Under the pieces are notes generated by a model that saw nothing but the letters and a program-made list of their open reading frames with translations, was not told the origin of the DNA and ran no database searches. Positions 47,905 to 50,478 of a DNA stretch of 50,478 bases are shown here, piece by piece (position 1 is the first letter of the stretch; each line of letters begins with the position of its first letter). Origin of the DNA: a virus; the IMG/VR virus record IMGVR_UViG_3300013093_002068, positions 1 through 50,478 of that record; one strand, written 5' to 3'. A program made the position numbers and the translations under genes.

Positions 47905-48100
47905 GTATGTAGTCTAATTTAGGTATTCTTTCCGCCCTAGAGTCATACAAATATACTAGTGAAGAACGAGTCTCGGGCACTAGATAATCCACACAGTCTA
48001 GACTGCGTATGTGCATCCAACCACCCGCTCGCTGTACAGCTAGTGATAGAGCATCGCCTTCTTGTAATGGCAAGTAACTACGATAACAGTGATATAACAT
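47900..48100 (-). CDS. Small hypothetical protein (66 residues)
   Basis: MLYHCYRSYLPLQEGDALSL, then VQRAGGWMHIRSLDCVDYLV, ending AERIPKLDYIQ. Compact, mixed β/α composition, with no family recognised. It lies just upstream of the 85-residue gene (8 nt between). A sigma-70-like promoter about 85 nt upstream on this strand could drive it. Support is modest: position, open frame and promoter. Confidence 0.45.
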   Translation of the reverse strand: MLYHCYRSYLPLQEGDALSLAVQRAGGWMHIRSLDCVDYLVPETRSSLVYLYDSRAERIPKLDYIQ

Positions 48101-48186
48101 ATACAGTAATTATCTCTGTGTATACGTGCTTTAATTTCGCTACGCACAGTGACTCTAACTTGATGTATATGTATATGTGTGTGACT

Positions 48187-48216
48187 ATTATACAGTCTCG
48201 ATAGTCTAGTGTGCAA
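48187..48216 (-). promoter_or_regulatory. Sigma-70-like leftward promoter (TTGCAC-18-TATAAT)
   Basis: TTGCAC (48216-48211), 18-nt spacer, TATAAT (48192-48187). It could serve the small genes at 48100 and 47891. Its -35 box overlaps the first CAAGACCCCGCTGCA repeat. Confidence 0.5.
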
Positions 48217-48228
48217 GACCCCGCTGCA
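48214..48228 (+). repeat. 15-nt repeat CAAGACCCCGCTGCA, copy 1
   Basis: Identical to 48571-48585. Close copies occur in coding sequence at 48951-48965 (AGAGACCCCGCTGCA) and 49265-49278 (AATACCCCGCTGCA). Confidence 0.6.
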
Positions 48229-48317
48229 AAGGATCGTATCTACGATACTCTCTCACTAATAGAAGATAGTTGATAGGGTGAGTCAGGGCTGGCGGCGCCC
48301 GGGGGAAAGAATGGGAA

Positions 48318-48335
48318 AAATGGTTGGAACCATTT
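48318..48335. repeat. 18-bp palindrome AAATGGTT-GG-AACCATTT
   Basis: Perfect 8-nt arms around GG in the non-coding region, the size and form of a repressor operator. No known operator is recognised. Confidence 0.5.
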
Positions 48336-48402
48336 AGCATAGTCTGTCACGACCACACTCTCCAAAAATTTTTTTACCTTAAATTCCTAGTATTTTTACC
48401 AG

Positions 48403-48469
48403 ATTCTGAACCAAAACGGCGCCAATTTGAGCCTATTCTGAGCCAGATTTGACTCATTCTGGACCAGAT
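48403..48469 (+). repeat. Three direct repeats ATTCTGRRCCARA
   Basis: ATTCTGAACCAAAA (48403), ATTCTGAGCCAGAT (48435) and ATTCTGGACCAGAT (48456), spaced 32 and 21 nt (about three and two helical turns), just upstream of the strong rightward promoter. Iteron- or activator-site-like. Confidence 0.55.
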
Positions 48470-48506
48470 TTCCTACAGTGGTTCACCGATCTCCACAACA
48501 TTTCCG

Positions 48507-48535
48507 TTGACTTTCTACGGTAATTCCAGTATAAT
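48507..48535 (+). promoter_or_regulatory. Strong sigma-70 promoter (TTGACT-17-TATAAT)
   Basis: TTGACT (48507-48512), 17-nt spacer, TATAAT (48530-48535), 11 of 12 consensus bases. Transcription would begin near 48542, giving a leader of about 70 nt to the ATG at 48611. A second, weaker promoter TTGCGT-17-TATACT overlaps at 48537-48565. Confidence 0.8.
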
Positions 48536-48570
48536 ATTGCGTATACACAGTAGGATCAGTATACTATATA

Positions 48571-48585
48571 CAAGACCCCGCTGCA
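48571..48585 (+). repeat. 15-nt repeat CAAGACCCCGCTGCA, copy 2
   Basis: In the leader of the 48611 gene, 357 nt from copy 1 and in the same orientation. Confidence 0.6.
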
Positions 48586-48610
48586 CTATAACTAAGAAAG
48601 GTTCACTAGT

Positions 48611-48760
48611 ATGTACAAATATCAATTGTGGGTGCGTATCAATCAGCTGCAGACTGCTAACACAGTAGTATTCGCTGATTCAGACTATCATGCTAAACAG
48701 CTAGGTGAAGCACAGTATGGCGCAGGTAATGTGCTCAATTATACAAGGATATATGAATGA
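48611..48760 (+). CDS. Small hypothetical protein (49 residues)
   Basis: MYKYQLWVRINQLQTANTVV, then FADSDYHAKQLGEAQYGAGN, ending VLNYTRIYE. The composition is regular, and it resembles small proteins common in marine phages from memory (KYQVWVK start and GEAQ-GAGNVLNY end). It overlaps the GT9-like gene downstream as ATGA and lies behind the strong promoter at 48507. AAAGG is about 10 nt before the ATG. Function unknown. Confidence 0.7.
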   Translation: MYKYQLWVRINQLQTANTVVFADSDYHAKQLGEAQYGAGNVLNYTRIYE

Positions 48761-49632
48761 AGAGAGGTATTATACAGTCGAGAGGTCTAGGGGATATAGT
48801 AATAGCATTACCAATCGCGAAGTATTATGCGGATCAAGGTGATGAGATCGTGTGGCCCATATGTGTAGAGTTCTATGAGTCGTTTAAAGACTCTGCACCG
48901 TGGGTCTCTTGGATTCCTATAGAGACGGACGCTGCTGGTAAGTTCTTCCTAGAGACCCCGCTGCAGGAGTTGATGAAAGCGGGCTGTGATCCCAACGAGA
49001 ACCTATACTTATATCAGTACTTAAACACCCGTCCAGATCTAACTGATCCAGAGTTCTTCAGTTTGTTAAAGTTTGATCAGTACAAGTATGCGATCGCGGG
49101 AGTGCCCTTTGGTCGTAAGTGGCGGTTGTCAGAGTGCATCACACGTGATCCTGCTCGTGAGAGTCAGCTGACTGAATCGCTGGGAGTCAAGGGAGAATAT
49201 GTGCTAGTACACCTAGAGGGCAGCACACACAGGGCCGATATAGATCTAGGGTGGCTAAGTGAGCAATACCCCGCTGCAGAGATCATAGAGATCCGAGCAC
49301 GTACTGACAATATCTGGGACTGGATCAGTGCCATCGAAGCAGCTGCCGCTGTAGTATGTGTGGACTCTGTATACGCTAACATCATTGATCAAATGGGGAT
49401 AGAAGGACCTGATCTCTACTGGATACGTAGGAGCGGATGGGATCTAACGCCCGTACAGCACAGTCAATGGACTTGGGTGCCCGCGGATCTACCTACGACT
49501 GATCCACAAAGGGTGAATCCTGCACAGCAAACGCTTAAAATGAGGGGTCAGTCAGCGGGCATGAGCTCACACGCACCTTTCCAAGCCGGCGGGCAAATTC
49601 CCCAAAACTTCATGTACGCTGTGAAGAAATGA
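48757..49632 (+). CDS. GT9-like (heptosyltransferase-type) glycosyltransferase
   Basis: 291 residues. GIIQSRGLGDIVIALPIAKY is the N-terminal glycine-rich loop of ADP-heptose:LPS heptosyltransferases, GEYVLVHLEGSTHRA the donor-domain strand (the family usually has PG.S....K.W), and AAVVCVDSVYANIIDQMG the VDTGxxH-like segment, with the His replaced by Asn. The last 50 residues (Q-, G- and P-rich) fall outside the fold. It would transfer a sugar in GT-B fashion. The altered key segment means activity is uncertain. The gene is likely early, being behind a sigma-70 promoter. Confidence 0.72.
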   Translation: MKRGIIQSRGLGDIVIALPIAKYYADQGDEIVWPICVEFYESFKDSAPWVSWIPIETDAAGKFFLETPLQELMKAGCDPNENLYLYQYLNTRPDLTDPEFFSLLKFDQYKYAIAGVPFGRKWRLSECITRDPARESQLTESLGVKGEYVLVHLEGSTHRADIDLGWLSEQYPAAEIIEIRARTDNIWDWISAIEAAAAVVCVDSVYANIIDQMGIEGPDLYWIRRSGWDLTPVQHSQWTWVPADLPTTDPQRVNPAQQTLKMRGQSAGMSSHAPFQAGGQIPQNFMYAVKK

Positions 49633-49635
49633 GTG

Positions 49636-49641
49636 TATAAT
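49636..49641 (+). promoter_or_regulatory. Possible -10 box (TATAAT) before the tRNA
   Basis: TATAAT 10 nt before the tRNA 5' end, preceded by TG. No good -35. It could give a separate tRNA transcript, although read-through from the upstream gene is equally possible. Confidence 0.35.
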
Positions 49642-49651
49642 ATATAGTATA

Positions 49652-49730
49652 GGGCCTCTAGCTCATGTCTGGTTAGAGCAAACGACTCATAATCGTTGGG
49701 TGCCGTGTTCGACTCACGGGAGGCCCACCA
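49652..49730 (+). tRNA. tRNA with CAU anticodon, probably tRNA-Ile2
   Basis: Full cloverleaf: acceptor GGGCCTC/GAGGCCC, D stem GCTC/GAGC, anticodon stem AACGA/TCGTT with loop CTCATAA, T stem CCGTG/CACGG with TTCGACT, and encoded CCA. It is not initiator type because pair 1:72 is G-C. Pairs C4:G69 and C5:G68 and the GACTCATAATC arm are like tRNA-Ile2, whose anticodon C is changed to lysidine by TilS to read AUA. Elongator tRNA-Met usually differs at 4 and 5. This would supplement AUA decoding, a common use of phage tRNAs. Confidence 0.9.
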
Positions 49731-49735
49731 GTTAG

Positions 49736-49950
49736 CCGTAACAGTGATCGAAGTTGAGGATTCTAGGTGAGAACTGACGTCAGGATCTAGCTCTGTCAAC
49801 CTAAGCCCGGGACCTAGTCCTAGCCATATCGTGAGATATCATTGCGTAATCACTGTGAATTGCCTACCGTCGTCAGCGGTTCCATACTCTCAGAAAAAGA
49901 GGAGTGGCGAGCGGTCCCTGACCTGAGCTGGCAGAGTCAGGGGACCCACC
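49736..49950 (+). ncRNA. Candidate structured RNA downstream of the tRNA
   Basis: About 215 non-coding bases with nested pairing: ACAGTGAT (49741-49748) with ATCACTGT (49849-49856) as a closing stem; GTTGA/TCAAC inside it; the 10-nt palindrome CTGACGTCAG; the stem ATATC-GTGA-GATAT with a GNRA-type loop; CTCT/AGAG; and a strong hairpin GGTCCCTGAC/GTCAGGGGACC (49913-49946). No open frame with a start explains it. It probably shares the tRNA transcript. No known RNA family is recognised. It could also be a processed leader or a DNA-level structure. Confidence 0.5.
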
Positions 49951-49957
49951 CCCAGTG

Positions 49958-50155
49958 CTAGTACATTCCGATGTCTTCGGCTGTCTCTAGCATGTCCCGT
50001 ACATTATAATCGAAACTTTGCGCTAGCTCGCACACGTCCATTATAATAGCAAGCATACGCTGCTCGTTGTCATTGTCGTTAGCTACATTAGTTAATTGTT
50101 TTGCATCTGCTAGGATGCGGGCTTGCAGCTGTTTAAATTGTTTAGTTGTTAGCAT
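49958..50155 (-). CDS. Small hypothetical protein (65 residues), early
   Basis: MLTTKQFKQLQARILADAKQ, then NDNDNEQRMLAIIMDVCELA, ending RDMLETAEDIGMY. Helical and acidic, fit for a small host-takeover or regulatory protein. It has AAAGGAG 8 nt before the ATG and a consensus sigma-70 promoter just upstream, so it is one of the clearest early genes in the window. Not recognised. Confidence 0.75.
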   Translation of the reverse strand: MLTTKQFKQLQARILADAKQLTNVANDNDNEQRMLAIIMDVCELAQSFDYNVRDMLETAEDIGMY

Positions 50156-50180
50156 AGTGTCGCTCCTTTAGTGTATGTGT

Positions 50181-50209
50181 AGTATACTGTCACTTGTCCA
50201 AAATGTCAA
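50181..50209 (-). promoter_or_regulatory. Sigma-70 promoter (TTGACA-17-TATACT), leftward
   Basis: TTGACA (50209-50204), 17-nt spacer, TATACT (50186-50181). Drives the 65-residue gene. Confidence 0.85.
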
Positions 50210-50258
50210 CTGCTTTTTTAATACCCGACTGCTGCATAGGGTCATTTTCATGAAGTGG

Positions 50259-50287
50259 TTGACAACTGGTAAAACCTATGCTACAAT
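50259..50287 (+). promoter_or_regulatory. Sigma-70 promoter (TTGACA-17-TACAAT), rightward
   Basis: TTGACA (50259-50264), 17-nt spacer, TACAAT (50282-50287). Transcription would start near 50294, 50 nt before the ATG at 50344. Divergent from 50181-50209. Confidence 0.8.
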
Positions 50288-50343
50288 GTACACATACAGT
50301 AAGAAGTTATTACTGCGTTCTTTAAACACTACAGGGAGCTTAT

Positions 50344-50478
50344 ATGAATATAGATTGGATTAACGATACACATCCCAGCGTTCGCTATGCTTACGAGGGC
50401 ATTGAGGACCCAATTGAGACGCTTACAGAGCGTTTTGAACGGGAGTTTCATGTAGCAGACGGCGAGGACATAGGCGGG
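50344..50478 (+). CDS. Hypothetical acidic protein (partial, runs off the window)
   Basis: 45 codons to the window end, no stop: MNIDWINDTHPSVRYAYEGI, then EDPIETLTERFEREFHVADG. Acidic and hydrophilic. AGGGAG lies 5 nt before the ATG, and a strong promoter is upstream, so it is an early gene. The product cannot be named from this fragment. Confidence 0.65.
   Translation, partial: MNIDWINDTHPSVRYAYEGIEDPIETLTERFEREFHVADGEDIGG

Larger units (their letters stand above)
48101..48610. other. 510-base non-coding regulatory region
   Basis: No credible gene in either strand. It holds divergent promoters (leftward 48187-48216, rightward 48507-48535 and 48537-48565), an 18-bp palindrome, three ATTCTG direct repeats, two copies of CAAGACCCCGCTGCA, a GC-rich block (48288-48305) and a T-rich stretch (48366-48400). 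The density of elements suggests an early control region, and possibly a replication or packaging site, but no origin motif is recognised. Confidence 0.55.

Noticed and set aside
49548-49799. Leftward frame across the tRNA
   Set aside because: It covers the complete tRNA and the end of the GT9-like gene, and has no promoter.
50175-50363. Rightward frame starting at 50175
   Set aside because: It begins inside the divergent promoter region and is out of frame with the ATG at 50344, which has a ribosome site and promoter.
1-50478. CRISPR arrays, insertion sequences or integrases
   Set aside because: No regularly spaced repeats, transposase motifs or attachment-site duplications were seen.

Overview
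The window looks like part of a large tailed-phage genome, probably a T4-type myovirus from an aquatic setting. The evidence is a giant repetitive tail-fibre gene, a second virion-type protein, a T4-like ATP-dependent DNA ligase, a cell-wall hydrolase, a CCA-encoding tRNA, very tight packing with ATGA/TAATG overlaps, and many copies of the T4-type late promoter octamer TATAAATA or one- to two-base variants. Host-type sigma-70 promoters (TTGACA-17-TATACT/TATAAT) mark what are probably early units. The IscU, ErpA and IF-1 homologues look gamma/betaproteobacterial, which hints at, but does not prove, such a host.

Layout. 1-3.8 kb: leftward tail fibre (cut by the window edge) and a small partner. 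3.9-5.5 kb: zinc-ribbon protein, NAD-dependent epimerase, HNH endonuclease. 5.5-8.3 kb: leftward block with translation initiation factor IF-1, DNA ligase, an ErpA-type carrier and an IscU scaffold. 8.4-9.6 kb: virion-type protein and a terminator. 9.6-13.8 kb: rightward operon with four GT-A-type glycosyltransferase-like genes. 13.7-20.6 kb: leftward genes for 2-oxoglutarate oxygenase-like proteins, an amidinotransferase, a glycosyltransferase-like protein and a PLP enzyme. 20.6-34.9 kb: alternating short operons with radical-SAM enzymes, oxygenase-like proteins, kinase-like proteins, a GNAT, two SDRs, a second PLP enzyme, a QueC-like PP-loop enzyme and a sulfotransferase. 34.9-43.4 kb: one leftward 8.5-kb operon with four radical-SAM enzymes, a cold-shock/prolyl-hydroxylase fusion, an epimerase and a methyltransferase. 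43.4-46.9 kb: a basic protein with an apparent capsid-targeting peptide, a SleB-type hydrolase behind a candidate small RNA or attenuator, nucleotidyltransferases, and two oxygenase-fold proteins that lack metal ligands. 47-50.5 kb: tiny genes, a 510-base regulatory region with repeats and promoters, a GT9-like enzyme, tRNA(CAU), a candidate structured RNA and divergent early promoters.

How the genes may work together. The window encodes nine radical-SAM enzymes, about a dozen Fe(II)/2-oxoglutarate-type proteins and its own Fe-S scaffold and carrier. Together with PLP enzymes, glycosyltransferases, epimerases, an amidinotransferase and a sulfotransferase, this looks like an iron-dependent pathway that makes or modifies an unusual sugar, peptide or surface group. 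The product is not known from sequence.

The most distinctive regulatory feature is that at least nine late-type octamers lie exactly 5 nt from an ATG, and four more lie 4 or 7 nt away. With T4-like initiation, these transcripts would begin on or next to the start codon (leaderless mRNAs), in a phage that also encodes IF-1. All functional calls rest on motif reading by eye; no database search was run.
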